Shown: positions 15,505 through 23,395, numbered from the stretch's first letter. The stretch: DNA of 24,000 nt from an uncultured Lachnospiraceae bacterium (GCA_910578605.1 CAJTQG010000004.1:8104-32103); one strand, 5' to 3'. The notes: a model not told the origin generated them from the letters alone. Made by a program: numbers and translations.

Positions 15505-16428
15505 ATGGGTAATATAGTTTTGGAAACAAGAGATTTATCAAAACAGTATAAATCTCAGCGGGCATTAAATCATGTGAATCTGAGCCTGCAGCAGGGAAGG
15601 ATTTACGGCTTAATCGGAAAAAATGGTGCAGGAAAGACGACGCTGATGCGAATGGTCGCAGGACTGGGATTTCCAACACAGGGCAGCATTCTGTTGTTCG
15701 GCATGGATAACCGCAGCGAATTGGAAGCGGCGGGTAAACGTATTGGTTCTCTGATTGAGGCGCCGGGGTTAGTGGCAGGTATGTCTGCAAAAGAAAATAT
15801 GCATCTGCAGTGCCTGATGAAAGGCATGCCAAATTATGAAATTGAGAATGAACTGTTGGAGCTTGTTGGCTTGAAGGATACCGGAAAAAAGAAAGTGAAA
15901 AATTTTTCTCTTGGAATGAGACAGCGGCTTGGAATCGCCACCACACTGATTGGGAATCCAGATTTGCTTATGCTGGACGAACCCATTAATGGACTTGACC
16001 CTGCTGGTGTCATCGAAATCCGAAATTTGATCAAAAAATTAAGCGAATATGAAAATAAGACAATCTTGATTTCCAGCCATAATCTGCCGGAATTATATCA
16101 GGTTGCCACAGATTTCATCATTATCCATGAAGGTGAAATTCGTGTTGTCCTTTCACATGAAGAGCTGGATGACCTATGCAGATGCTATATTTCCTTAGAA
16201 GCTGTCAATGTAAATCAGCTGACAGCAGTATTGGAAGAAAAGCTCCACACCCAAAATTTTCGGGTAATGCCAGACAACAGTGTCAAGCTGTTTGATTTTT
16301 TGGATGAAAGAGAACGGTTGGGGCGGGTACTGCATGAAAATAATGTGATTGTTACAAAAATTTCGGTGTGCGAGACAAGTTTGGAAGATTATTTTATGAC
16401 TGTGATTGGAGGAAAGAAAAATGCTTAG
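15505..16428 (+). CDS. ABC transporter ATP-binding protein (BcrA-like)
   Basis: This 307-aa ATPase powers the membrane partner encoded next. Walker A is GKNGAGKT at 38-45, followed by the signature FSLGMRQRLGIA, Walker B LLMLDEPINGLDP and the switch His in LISSHNLPEL. The C-terminal 80 residues are an extra domain found in the BcrA/LanF-type exporters of peptide antibiotics. CAAGGAAAC is the ribosome site. Its end overlaps the permease gene by 8 bp, so the two are translationally coupled. Context with a two-component pair suggests self-protection or stress export of peptides. The substrate is not known. Confidence 0.92.
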   Translation: MGNIVLETRDLSKQYKSQRALNHVNLSLQQGRIYGLIGKNGAGKTTLMRMVAGLGFPTQGSILLFGMDNRSELEAAGKRIGSLIEAPGLVAGMSAKENMHLQCLMKGMPNYEIENELLELVGLKDTGKKKVKNFSLGMRQRLGIATTLIGNPDLLMLDEPINGLDPAGVIEIRNLIKKLSEYENKTILISSHNLPELYQVATDFIIIHEGEIRVVLSHEELDDLCRCYISLEAVNVNQLTAVLEEKLHTQNFRVMPDNSVKLFDFLDERERLGRVLHENNVIVTKISVCETSLEDYFMTVIGGKKNA

Positions 16429-17200
16429 TTTATTGCGCTGTGAATGGTATCAGATACGAAAATTATGGTCCTTGAAAATTACAGTTTTCATTATATTGGC
16501 GGCATCTGTCATATTTGGAATTAAGTTTACAGACCCGGTCTATGTGTCAGAATTTAAAATATTAGATCAGATGTATACCCTATATTACGGAGGTTCTATA
16601 TGCAGCTCCATGAGTGACGGCGCTATGGCGCTGCTGATTGCCAGTTTGTTTGCAGGCTGGATGATCGGCGGAAGTTTTGAGAACAGGGTGATTCAGGAAT
16701 GTATCTCCTATGGTAAAAAACGCAGCACAGTCTATCTGGCTAAAATGTTGACGTACTCTATTGCAGTGACTGTACTTTGCTTGATTTATTGGTGTGTAAC
16801 AGCACTTCCGGTAGGATTTAAATATGGTTTGGGCACAATGGATAGTTGTGGAAATTTATCTGGGATTTCTTATATCATTGGCATGGTTGCCGCTGGCAGT
16901 GTGGCGTATATCAGCCTGTTTACCATCTGCGGCTTGATTGCATTCTGTAAGCGAAGGACGGGAACTACAATGGCCATCTGTTTTGTCGGAATTTTACTGG
17001 GGGGAAACCTTCTGGCATCTGTCAGCTCCAAGGATATTATCAAGATTGTCAATTACACTCCTCTTGGATTGTACCGTCGTGTTTTAAAATTAGATGTATC
17101 ATGGTTTGATATTACCCAGACAGTTGGAATCAGTTTGGTCTGGATTATTCTCCTGTGGATAGTTGGATATTTTATATTTCAAAAGGCAGAGTTAAAATAA
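16421..17200 (+). CDS. ABC-2 type permease of the peptide-type exporter
   Basis: This 259-aa integral membrane protein has six hydrophobic helices, at about 19-38, 65-85, 103-130, 143-168, 177-197 and 230-253. It begins with the polar LRCEWYQIRKLWS segment typical of ABC-2/BcrB-like permeases. The start ATG at 16421 is chosen because GGAGG at 16408-16412 sits 8 bases before it; a TTG at 16406 is also in frame but is an unlikely start. It overlaps the ATPase gene by 8 bp and is followed within about a dozen bases by the kinase gene. It should dimerise and pair with the ATPase. The transported molecule is unknown. Confidence 0.87.
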   Translation: MLSLLRCEWYQIRKLWSLKITVFIILAASVIFGIKFTDPVYVSEFKILDQMYTLYYGGSICSSMSDGAMALLIASLFAGWMIGGSFENRVIQECISYGKKRSTVYLAKMLTYSIAVTVLCLIYWCVTALPVGFKYGLGTMDSCGNLSGISYIIGMVAAGSVAYISLFTICGLIAFCKRRTGTTMAICFVGILLGGNLLASVSSKDIIKIVNYTPLGLYRRVLKLDVSWFDITQTVGISLVWIILLWIVGYFIFQKAELK

Positions 17201-17211
17201 TGGAGGAAACA

Positions 17212-18144
17212 ATGAAGTCTGCAGTTTTTGTCATCAGTGTATTATGGATAGTTTTTATCATCTACTTTGTGGGTTTGAAATTGCAGCTGCGCAGCTTAAG
17301 GCGTCAGTTGGAATATCGAATCCATGCCCCTATCAAAAAGCCGCTTGCGTTAGAAATGCAGGATAACGACCTGATGGCACTGACTGCTGCTTTGAATCAA
17401 ATATTCAGACAGGACGAGGAATTTCGCAGACTTCAGAACATGAATGAGAATGAATATAAAGAGTTAATAACCAATATTTCCCACGATCTGCGGACTCCCC
17501 TAACTGTCCTGAAAGGATATCTGCAGCTGTTAGAGTGTTGTGAAATAGATGAAACCGGTAAAAAGTACCTGTCTGTCTGTTTTCGACATACTGACGAATT
17601 AGAGCGGCGGATTAGGCAGTTTTTTGAATACTCCTATTGGATGAACCAAGAGCAAGAACTCCATCTGAAAATATTAAATGTAACCAACCTGATTGTTGAT
17701 ACTATGACGGATTTTATACCAATGTTTGAGGAAAAAGGTCAAATGATGCGCTTACACCAAAACACCATCTATAAAGGATTGGCAGATGAAGAACTGCTTA
17801 GGCGGGTGATGCAGAATCTCCTGAAAAATTGTCTGCAGTATTCTGTTGGCGAAGTGGTGGTTATTATCACACAAGACACAAACCAGTTTATGCGCCTTCC
17901 CCAAAACCTTGTACCAAAAGACAGCGTATGTATCTGTGTCCAGAATCCCATTGCCGAAGATTCAGAACTGGATTCCTCCAAAATATTTCAACGGTTTTAT
18001 GTGGAAAGAAAAGAACGCAATCAGTCAACTGGTCTGGGATTGTCCATCGTAAAACTTCTTGTGGAAAAAATGCAGGGAGAAGTTTTTGCTTTACGTGATG
18101 AAAATCTATTGACTATCGGATTTTATCTTAGAACCAGCCTTTAA
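17212..18144 (+). CDS. Membrane-anchored sensor histidine kinase
   Basis: This 310-aa kinase has one N-terminal helix (about 4-25) and almost no outer domain, as in kinases that sense through the membrane or a transporter partner. HisKA is at about 80-150 with phospho-acceptor His91 in NISHDLRTPL. The N box is LLRRVMQNLLKNCLQYS and the G2 region is STGLGLSIVKLLVEKMQG. The usual DxGxG of the G1 box is replaced by VQNPIAED, a trait seen in some peptide-sensing kinases. The start is set at ATG 17212 because GGAGG (17202-17206) is 5 bases before it; the ATG at 17200 that overlaps the permease stop is possible but less well placed. It is the last gene of the module and most likely phosphorylates the regulator that begins it. 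Confidence 0.9.
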   Translation: MKSAVFVISVLWIVFIIYFVGLKLQLRSLRRQLEYRIHAPIKKPLALEMQDNDLMALTAALNQIFRQDEEFRRLQNMNENEYKELITNISHDLRTPLTVLKGYLQLLECCEIDETGKKYLSVCFRHTDELERRIRQFFEYSYWMNQEQELHLKILNVTNLIVDTMTDFIPMFEEKGQMMRLHQNTIYKGLADEELLRRVMQNLLKNCLQYSVGEVVVIITQDTNQFMRLPQNLVPKDSVCICVQNPIAEDSELDSSKIFQRFYVERKERNQSTGLGLSIVKLLVEKMQGEVFALRDENLLTIGFYLRTSL

Positions 18145-18228
18145 TATGTGCTGTAACTGTCAATTATTTCTGTAAGAAGGAGAGTCCAGAGTAATCTGTG
18201 TAAATCAGTGTATTATATATAAGGTAAT

Positions 18229-18300
18229 ATGGATGAAATACTACCAATACTTTTTCAATATTTAGATTGGTTTGAAAATAATCCAACTGGATTTTCATGA
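18229..18300 (+). CDS. Possible 23-aa peptide ORF before the AgrA-like regulator
   Basis: ATG at 18229, with AAGG 4 bases upstream, opens a 23-residue frame (MDEILPILFQYLDWFENNPT to the end). It has an AT-rich -10-like stretch upstream (TATTATATATAA, 18211-18222) and a hairpin terminator 13 bases after the stop. There is no leader plus Cys/Ser ring motif, so it does not look like AgrD. It may be noise. Confidence 0.25.
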   Translation: MDEILPILFQYLDWFENNPTGFS

Positions 18301-18312
18301 AGTACAAAAAGG

Positions 18313-18357
18313 ACATTTTCTAAAAGAAAATTTTAGGAAATGTGTTTTTGTGGTTTT
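18313..18357 (+). terminator. Rho-independent terminator after the ABC/kinase module
   Basis: ACATTTTCTAAAA (18313-18325) pairs with TTTTAGGAAATGT (18331-18343) around a five-base loop with one G-U pair, followed by a T-rich run GTTTTTGTGGTTTT. The stem is AT-rich. Confidence 0.6.
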
Positions 18358-18362
18358 GTAAA

Positions 18363-18391
18363 ACATTTCACAACTATTAAGTTACATTTCA
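18363..18391 (+). promoter_or_regulatory. Paired ACATTTCA direct repeats (LytTR-type binding site)
   Basis: ACATTTCA at 18363-18370 and again at 18384-18391 are identical and start 21 bp apart. The second ends 11 bp before the -35 at 18403. AgrA and other LytTR regulators bind two direct repeats of about 9 bp, spaced about 12-13 bp, just before the -35. The geometry matches, so the regulator encoded next may activate its own operon. The link is inference. Confidence 0.55.
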
Positions 18392-18402
18392 GAGCAATTT
18401 TG

Positions 18403-18431
18403 TTGTTATAGCAAAAAGAAAGTGGTAAAAT
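18403..18431 (+). promoter_or_regulatory. Promoter of the AgrA/AgrC-like operon
   Basis: TTGTTA (18403-18408) and TAAAAT (18426-18431) are 17 bp apart, 24 bp before the regulator start. Confidence 0.6.
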
Positions 18432-18454
18432 ACTAATTTTTAGGAGGTGGTACT

Positions 18455-19165
18455 ATGATTTATATCGCTGTCTGTGATGATGAAAAATGTATGTCTGATA
18501 GGATTATAGCAATGGTATCTGATTTTTATAAAAGAAGAAATATGGAGATAAATATATTACCGTTTTCATGTGGGGAGGAATTATTAAAATATGATAAGCC
18601 AATCGACATTTTGTTTTTGGATATTCAGATGAAGGATTTAGATGGCATGGAGACGGCAAGAAGGATGAGAAAAGGTCAATTCAAGGGATTTTTAATTTTT
18701 ATAACGATTCTGGAGGAAATGGTATTTGAATCCTTTGAGGTGCAGGCATTTGATTATCTGGTAAAACCAATTGATGTGAGGCAATTTGAAAAAACAATGG
18801 AGCGGCTTATAGTTTCCGTGCAAAATGCAAGTCTATGCAATTTGCTTGTGCAAAAGGGATATGAGAGCAGCATTATTTCCTTTGATGAGATTGTATTCTG
18901 TGAAATTATTGACAGAAAAGTTTATCTGAATTTAACCTCGTCTGAGGTGATTGACTTTTACGACCGGCTTGAAAATCTGGAAAAAAAGTTGGATGGCAGA
19001 TTTTTTCGGTGTCATAGAAGCTATCTTATCAATTTGAAATATTTGAAAGGTTATAAAAATGGAACGGCATTTATGGAAAATGGGAAAGAGATACCTGTGT
19101 CTAGGCTGCGCAGCAAAGAGTTTTCTCAGGTAATTCTGCAGTATATGAAACAATGGAGACGTTAG
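18455..19165 (+). CDS. LytTR-family response regulator (AgrA-like)
   Basis: This 236-aa cytosolic transcription factor has a receiver domain at about 1-120 with Asp8/Asp9, phospho-acceptor Asp56 in LFLDIQM, and the lysine in DYLVKPID. A LytTR DNA-binding domain follows at about 130-235, with FDEIVFCEIIDRKVYL, RCHRSYLINLKYL and PVSRLRSKEF. AgrA-type regulators respond to peptide or cell-density signals and bind paired direct repeats. Such repeats lie 92 bp before the start codon. TAGGAGGTGG precedes the ATG. The histidine kinase gene starts 1 bp after its stop, so they form one operon. There is no agrB or agrD beside it. Confidence 0.92.
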   Translation: MIYIAVCDDEKCMSDRIIAMVSDFYKRRNMEINILPFSCGEELLKYDKPIDILFLDIQMKDLDGMETARRMRKGQFKGFLIFITILEEMVFESFEVQAFDYLVKPIDVRQFEKTMERLIVSVQNASLCNLLVQKGYESSIISFDEIVFCEIIDRKVYLNLTSSEVIDFYDRLENLEKKLDGRFFRCHRSYLINLKYLKGYKNGTAFMENGKEIPVSRLRSKEFSQVILQYMKQWRR

Positions 19166-19166
19166 G

Positions 19167-20462
19167 ATGGCAGACTATTTGGATTTTTTTAATGAATATG
19201 TGATGGGAAGTATTCAAATGCTCATGGGATTTTTCTTTCTATCTAAATTTTTGCAGAAGAAAATAAAATTTTATGAATATTTCATGTTTGAAATATTTTT
19301 TGTTATCATTATAAGGATAATTCCATCCGGCAGCATAGCTGAATTTTTAGCATATTTGCTGCTGCTGGTGATTAGTGGCATTTTTGTATGCCATGCCCAG
19401 TGGAAGTCCGTTATTTTGTATGCTATTTTGATTGTTGAGGTTATGCAGCAAAGCTATGGAATTGTGAATTCCCTGCTGAGTATGTTATATCCCCTTGTGT
19501 TTCCCTATCACAAAGAATTTGTAAGTGTTGGTTTTATGTTATTAGGTAATATAGCCCTGTTATTTGCGGCAGTTTGTTATTTTATAGCATATCGATATTT
19601 TTCCTTTTATGAAACAGTAAAAAAGCAATATGTGTTTATGATTATAATTCCCATATTTATGATGTTTTTGATAGGTCAATATATAAAAACGGTGATATAT
19701 GGCAATGCCATTGTCACAGATGAGAGCAAAATGGCAGGATATGCAAATCACCTTCATATGTTTGTGATACAGCTTTTAGGAATGGCAAGTTTATTTTGTA
19801 TTATGTTTGCCTACAAGAAGCTTTTGCAGAATTTTTGTTTAAGTACAGAATTATCCCTGTTGGAACAGGAGGAGAGTTTTCTGAATCAGTATGTGGAGGA
19901 AGCAAAGGCTCGCTACGAAAAAACGAAGTCATTTCGACATGACATTAAGAACCATATTATTGTCATAAAAGAGCTTTTGCAAGGAGGGGAAGGGGAACAG
20001 GCGTTAAACTACATGAAAGATATGGAGAGTATGGCAGAGGAATTGTCATTTCCATACAATACCAATAATCCGGTGGCGGATATTTTGCTTGGAAATAAAT
20101 TAGGTTTAGCACAAGGTTTGGGGATAGACGTCAGTTGTTCTCTGTCTCTGCCAAAACCCTGTGGTTTGCGGGACATTGATTTGTGCATTATATTGTCCAA
20201 TGGATTAGATAACGCAATCTGTGCATGTAATAAAATGGAGGACAGTGCCAAAAAATATATTCGTGTCACAGGGCGCATACAAGGAGACTTTATTTTATTG
20301 GAGATGGAAAACAGTTTTCGGGGCAATGGTTTATTTAGAAAGGGGACAGGTTTATCCAATATAAAGGCGGTAGCAGAAAAATACCATGGCGCCTTACATG
20401 TCAAAACAGAAGGTACCATATTTGTTTTAAGTGTGCTTCTAATCATTCCACAGCATTCGTAA
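19167..20462 (+). CDS. GHKL-type sensor histidine kinase (AgrC-like)
   Basis: This 431-aa kinase has an N-terminal membrane domain of about six helices (residues about 10-215). A helical linker follows, then the DHp region with phospho-acceptor His258 in KSFRHDIKNHII. The HATPase_c_5-type ATP domain has the N box LCIILSNGLDNAICACN and the final glycines RKGTGLSNIKAVAEKYHG. This is the AgrC/ComD layout used to sense peptides. It begins 1 bp after its regulator partner, which it should phosphorylate. GGAG about 10 bases upstream is only a modest ribosome site. The inducing signal is unknown, since no signal-peptide processing gene is in the window. Confidence 0.91.
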   Translation: MADYLDFFNEYVMGSIQMLMGFFFLSKFLQKKIKFYEYFMFEIFFVIIIRIIPSGSIAEFLAYLLLLVISGIFVCHAQWKSVILYAILIVEVMQQSYGIVNSLLSMLYPLVFPYHKEFVSVGFMLLGNIALLFAAVCYFIAYRYFSFYETVKKQYVFMIIIPIFMMFLIGQYIKTVIYGNAIVTDESKMAGYANHLHMFVIQLLGMASLFCIMFAYKKLLQNFCLSTELSLLEQEESFLNQYVEEAKARYEKTKSFRHDIKNHIIVIKELLQGGEGEQALNYMKDMESMAEELSFPYNTNNPVADILLGNKLGLAQGLGIDVSCSLSLPKPCGLRDIDLCIILSNGLDNAICACNKMEDSAKKYIRVTGRIQGDFILLEMENSFRGNGLFRKGTGLSNIKAVAEKYHGALHVKTEGTIFVLSVLLIIPQHS

Positions 20463-20575
20463 AGCATCTCACAGCAAAGTGGTTTATTTCATGATTTTCA
20501 TAGTCGAAAAAGGTAATGTAGGACATGATTTTGCAGGATATACTGCTCAACATTAAAAATTAAGGAGGTAGATTT

Positions 20576-21067
20576 ATGTCAATGAAAATCAACGGAATAA
20601 ATAATGGTATAAATCATTATTCCCAAATCAATTCTGAGGAGAAATGGAAAGAAGAACAAGCCATTGACAGCACCCAGGAGACGAAAAAAGTATACAAGAG
20701 TCAAAATGACACAAAGGCAGAGGATAAGATATTTGCTCCCCAAGATGAATATATCAGAAGTGAGAAAGCAGATGAGGAGGGAAGCGGTCTGTATCAATTA
20801 GTACAGGATGAAAATGGTAATGGAAAAATCGTTTTTGATGCTCCGAAAAAGTCCGGTGAGAAGTGTACTTGTGATACAGATAAGGTTGACAAGGAAATCA
20901 AGAAATTGAAGGAGAAGAAAAAGCAGCTAGAACAACAGATTCAAATGGCTTCACAGGACGAAGAGAAGGTTAGGGAATTAGAGAAAGAATTGGCCAGGGT
21001 AGAGAGTGAATTAGTTCAAAAGGATAATGATACATACAGGCGCCAGAATAGCTCGTTTTCCCAATAA
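20576..21067 (+). CDS. Small coiled-coil protein of unknown function (FlxA-like tail)
   Basis: This 163-aa soluble, strongly charged protein has no signal peptide or membrane helix. It begins MKINGINNGINHYSQ after a first Met-Ser, has a disordered Lys/Glu/Asp-rich middle, then a short CTC pair at about 98-100. A Lys/Glu heptad coiled coil follows at about 103-150, then a Ser/Gln tail. Such coiled-coil tails resemble FlxA-like proteins, though no flagellar gene is in the window. AAGGAGG sits 7 bases before the ATG, so translation should be strong. It follows the kinase by 113 bp with no terminator between, but also with no clear promoter of its own. The function is unknown. Confidence 0.7.
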   Translation: MSMKINGINNGINHYSQINSEEKWKEEQAIDSTQETKKVYKSQNDTKAEDKIFAPQDEYIRSEKADEEGSGLYQLVQDENGNGKIVFDAPKKSGEKCTCDTDKVDKEIKKLKEKKKQLEQQIQMASQDEEKVRELEKELARVESELVQKDNDTYRRQNSSFSQ

Positions 21068-21482
21068 GACAGATGAAAAACAGGAGACGATAAGTTTTTA
21101 GTTTACGGCATTTATAGTATGATAGAATGGCACAATATATCAGAAAAGGGTGACCACAGCATTAGTACAGTCTGCCCCACAGTTAGCTTATTATACTCCA
21201 ACGGATGTCTGGCTATAATATTATTTTTCAATTGAAGGACACTTACCATATGTAAATTTGGGAGTGTCCTATTTATTTGAGAAAAAAGGTGATAGAAATA
21301 GAAATATGTGATAAAATATTTAGAAATATTGAAGACAGATGGGGCGCATAAATGGTAATAATATTGTGTGGAAATAATCAAAAAGGAATAACTAGTCAAA
21401 TGGATGGATAAAATTTATTGACAGGACAAACAAAGATGATAACGGAATTTTTAATTATATAGGAGAAAGGAAAAAATAAAAA
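21068..21482. other. 415-bp intergenic region before cysK
   Basis: No credible gene is present. One short hairpin (21236-21270) lies near the middle. AGGGTGACCAC at 21147-21157 resembles part of a T-box motif but lacks the conserved GG-ACC core and the specifier stem. TTGACA at 21418 has no matching -10 at the right distance. I cannot place the cysK promoter. Confidence 0.55.
21236..21276 (+). terminator. Weak candidate terminator hairpin before cysK
   Basis: AGGACACT (21236-21243) pairs with AGTGTCCT (21263-21270) over 8 bp, with a small TTAC/GTAA stem inside. The tail ATTTATTT is only moderately T-rich. It may end transcription of the upstream gene or act as a regulatory hairpin. Confidence 0.4.
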
Positions 21483-22427
21483 ATGAGTGATTTAAGAGAA
21501 AGTGCATTAGAATTGATTGGGGGAACCCCAATGCTGAAATTAAACAGATTTGCAAAAAAAGCAGGTGTGACGGATGCAGTGATTCTTGGAAAATTAGAAT
21601 ACTTAAACCCGGCAGGCTCGGTGAAGGACCGCATTGCATTGGCAATGATAGAGGACGCTGAGGAGAAAGGAATTTTAAAAGAGGGAGCAACCATTATTGA
21701 GCCAACAAGCGGCAATACAGGAATTGGTCTTGCCATGGTTGCGGCGGCAAAGGGATACAGAGCCATACTTACATTGCCGGACACAATGAGCATGGAGAGA
21801 CGAAATCTTTTGGGGGCCTATGGTGCAAAACTAGTGCTCACCCAGGGAGCTAAGGGAATGAAGGGCGCTATTGATAAGGCCCAAGAGCTTGCCAGAGAGA
21901 TTCCAGGGGCAGTCATTTTAGGACAGTTTGTGAACCCTGCCAATCCTGCTGCCCATAAAGCGGCAACAGGTCCTGAAATTTGGGAGCAGTCGGGAGGAAA
22001 AGTGGATATCTTTATTGCTGGAGTAGGAACCGGCGGAACAATCACAGGGGTGGGAGAATATTTAAAAGAAAAAAATCCCAATGTGAAAATTATAGCTGTT
22101 GAGCCGGCGGATAGTCCTGTTTTAGCCACAGGTCAAGCCGGTGCCCATAAAATTCAGGGAATAGGTGCCGGCTTTGTTCCGGAAATACTCAATACAGAGG
22201 TATATGACGAAGTGATTGGGATTGAAAATGAAGATGCGTTTGTGCAGGGCAGAGCGTTGGCTGTCAGTGAGGGTATTCTTGTAGGAATATCATCTGGAGC
22301 AGCCCTCAAGGCGGCAGTTATGGTTGCCAGCAGGCCGGAAAACAAGGGAAAAACCATTGTTGTGCTTCTTCCAGATTCCGGTGACAGATATTTGTCCACC
22401 CCTTTATTTCAAAATGAAGAAAAATAG
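21483..22427 (+). CDS. cysK: Cysteine synthase A (O-acetylserine sulfhydrylase)
   Basis: This 314-aa PLP enzyme makes cysteine from O-acetylserine and sulfide. The PLP lysine is Lys48 in AGSVKDRIAL. The substrate-binding loop TSGNTG is at 75-80, the phosphate-binding GTGGTITG is near 180, and PDSGDRYLST near the C terminus closes the site. AGGAGAAAGG lies about 12 bases before the ATG. A leader of more than 400 bp separates it from the gene upstream. The next gene, 77 bp downstream, is a sugar-type acetyltransferase. I see no cysE-like serine acetyltransferase beside it. Confidence 0.95.
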   Translation: MSDLRESALELIGGTPMLKLNRFAKKAGVTDAVILGKLEYLNPAGSVKDRIALAMIEDAEEKGILKEGATIIEPTSGNTGIGLAMVAAAKGYRAILTLPDTMSMERRNLLGAYGAKLVLTQGAKGMKGAIDKAQELAREIPGAVILGQFVNPANPAAHKAATGPEIWEQSGGKVDIFIAGVGTGGTITGVGEYLKEKNPNVKIIAVEPADSPVLATGQAGAHKIQGIGAGFVPEILNTEVYDEVIGIENEDAFVQGRALAVSEGILVGISSGAALKAAVMVASRPENKGKTIVVLLPDSGDRYLSTPLFQNEEK

Positions 22428-22504
22428 TGAAAAAGAAACATAAAGAAAAAGAAAAATTATGAAGTATTCAATCTATAAAAGAAAGGATATAAACTGGTGA
22501 AAGT

Positions 22505-23122
22505 ATGACAGAGTTAGAAAAAATGCTGGCAGGAAAAATATACGATCCAACCGATGAGGTGCTGGCAAAGCAAAGAACAAAAGCACATAGATTGTCAAAA
22601 GATTTCAATGATACCTATGATGACCAGAAGGAAAAACGTCAAGAAATTTTAAAGGAATTGATTCCGGGAATGGGTGAGGGAACTTATTTTCAAGGCCCCA
22701 TTCAGTTTGATTATGGTGTAAATATTACATGTGGTAAAAATTGCTATGCCAATTTTAATTTTGTCGTTTTAGACACCTGTCATGTTACAATAGGAAATGA
22801 CACTTTTTTTGGACCCAATTGTTCTTTGGTTACTCCAATACACCCATTTTTGCCGGAGGAACGAAAAATAAGGTACAAGGAAAGCGGGGAATCCTATGAT
22901 TTGGAGTACGGAAAACCAATTGTGATAGAGGATGACTGCTGGCTGGCTTCCAATGTAACTGTGTGTGGAGGAGTTACAATAGGAAAGGGAAGTATAATAG
23001 GTGCAGGAAGTGTTGTGACTAAGGATATACCAGCAGGCTCCTTGGCGGCAGGGAATCCATGTAAGGTAATACGAAAAATTACCCAGGAGGATTCCATTCA
23101 ATTTAAGAAAGAGCTTTTTTGA
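22505..23122 (+). CDS. Maltose/galactoside-type O-acetyltransferase (left-handed beta helix)
   Basis: This 205-aa enzyme belongs to the LacA/Maa/NodL group that acetylates sugar hydroxyls with acetyl-CoA. The N-terminal helical Maa domain (about 1-60) begins TELEKMLAGKIYDPTDEVLA. The hexapeptide-repeat helix follows at about 65-190, with the catalytic His113 in TPIHP and the CoA-side GSVVTKDIPAGSLAAGNP. The ribosome site is only GGTGAAAG directly before the ATG. It follows cysK by 77 bp with no terminator, so both may be on one transcript. The acceptor may be a sugar or another alcohol; family naming alone cannot decide. It is not a CysE-type serine acetyltransferase by sequence. Confidence 0.88.
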   Translation: MTELEKMLAGKIYDPTDEVLAKQRTKAHRLSKDFNDTYDDQKEKRQEILKELIPGMGEGTYFQGPIQFDYGVNITCGKNCYANFNFVVLDTCHVTIGNDTFFGPNCSLVTPIHPFLPEERKIRYKESGESYDLEYGKPIVIEDDCWLASNVTVCGGVTIGKGSIIGAGSVVTKDIPAGSLAAGNPCKVIRKITQEDSIQFKKELF

Positions 23123-23202
23123 GGGAGCAGACAAATAGCAGATAGTAAATTGTATTTGGGTTATGATTGAAAAAGGGAACAAAAAATAATATAGGACATT
23201 CT

Positions 23203-23231
23203 TTGAAAAAGGAAAGAGATTGTGTTATACT
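23203..23231 (+). promoter_or_regulatory. Promoter of the SCP2-domain gene
   Basis: TTGAAA (23203-23208), a 17-bp spacer and TATACT (23226-23231). Transcription would start near 23238, leaving a leader of about 158 nt. Confidence 0.6.
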
Positions 23232-23395
23232 AAATAGGTTGGAAGTGATAGAACTATATGATAGCAAGCCAGATGAAGCAGGTCGTGAATTCTCATTTGG
23301 CAGTAAATAGCAACATATAGTGCAATTATGTGTCTGTGCGCTGCTTGACAATAATTGCCTTATATACAAAAGTCAGCGCAGAAATGAGGTTTGTT

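Larger units (their letters stand above)
18145..18454. other. Intergenic region with a short ORF, a terminator and LytTR-type repeats
   Basis: This 310-bp gap separates the ABC/kinase module from the AgrA-like pair. It holds a 23-codon ORF (18229-18300), a hairpin terminator (18313 onward), two 8-bp direct repeats (18363-18391) and the promoter of the next gene. Confidence 0.6.

Noticed and set aside
18145..20575. Hidden agrD-like peptide gene near the AgrA/AgrC-like pair
   Set aside because: No small ORF with an amphipathic leader, a Cys- or Ser-containing ring segment and an acidic tail was seen in the gaps on either side.
21147..21157. T-box-like AGGGTGACCAC before cysK
   Set aside because: The conserved T-box core and specifier stem are absent, and no terminator/antiterminator pair fits.
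21418..21446. TTGACA before cysK as a promoter
   Set aside because: The -35 is perfect, but the bases 17 bp away (AACGGA) are not a -10.
23345..23370. TTGACA just before the SCP2 gene as a promoter
   Set aside because: The nearest -10-like words are only 10 or 14 bp away, while the TTGAAA/TATACT pair at 23203-23231 fits well.
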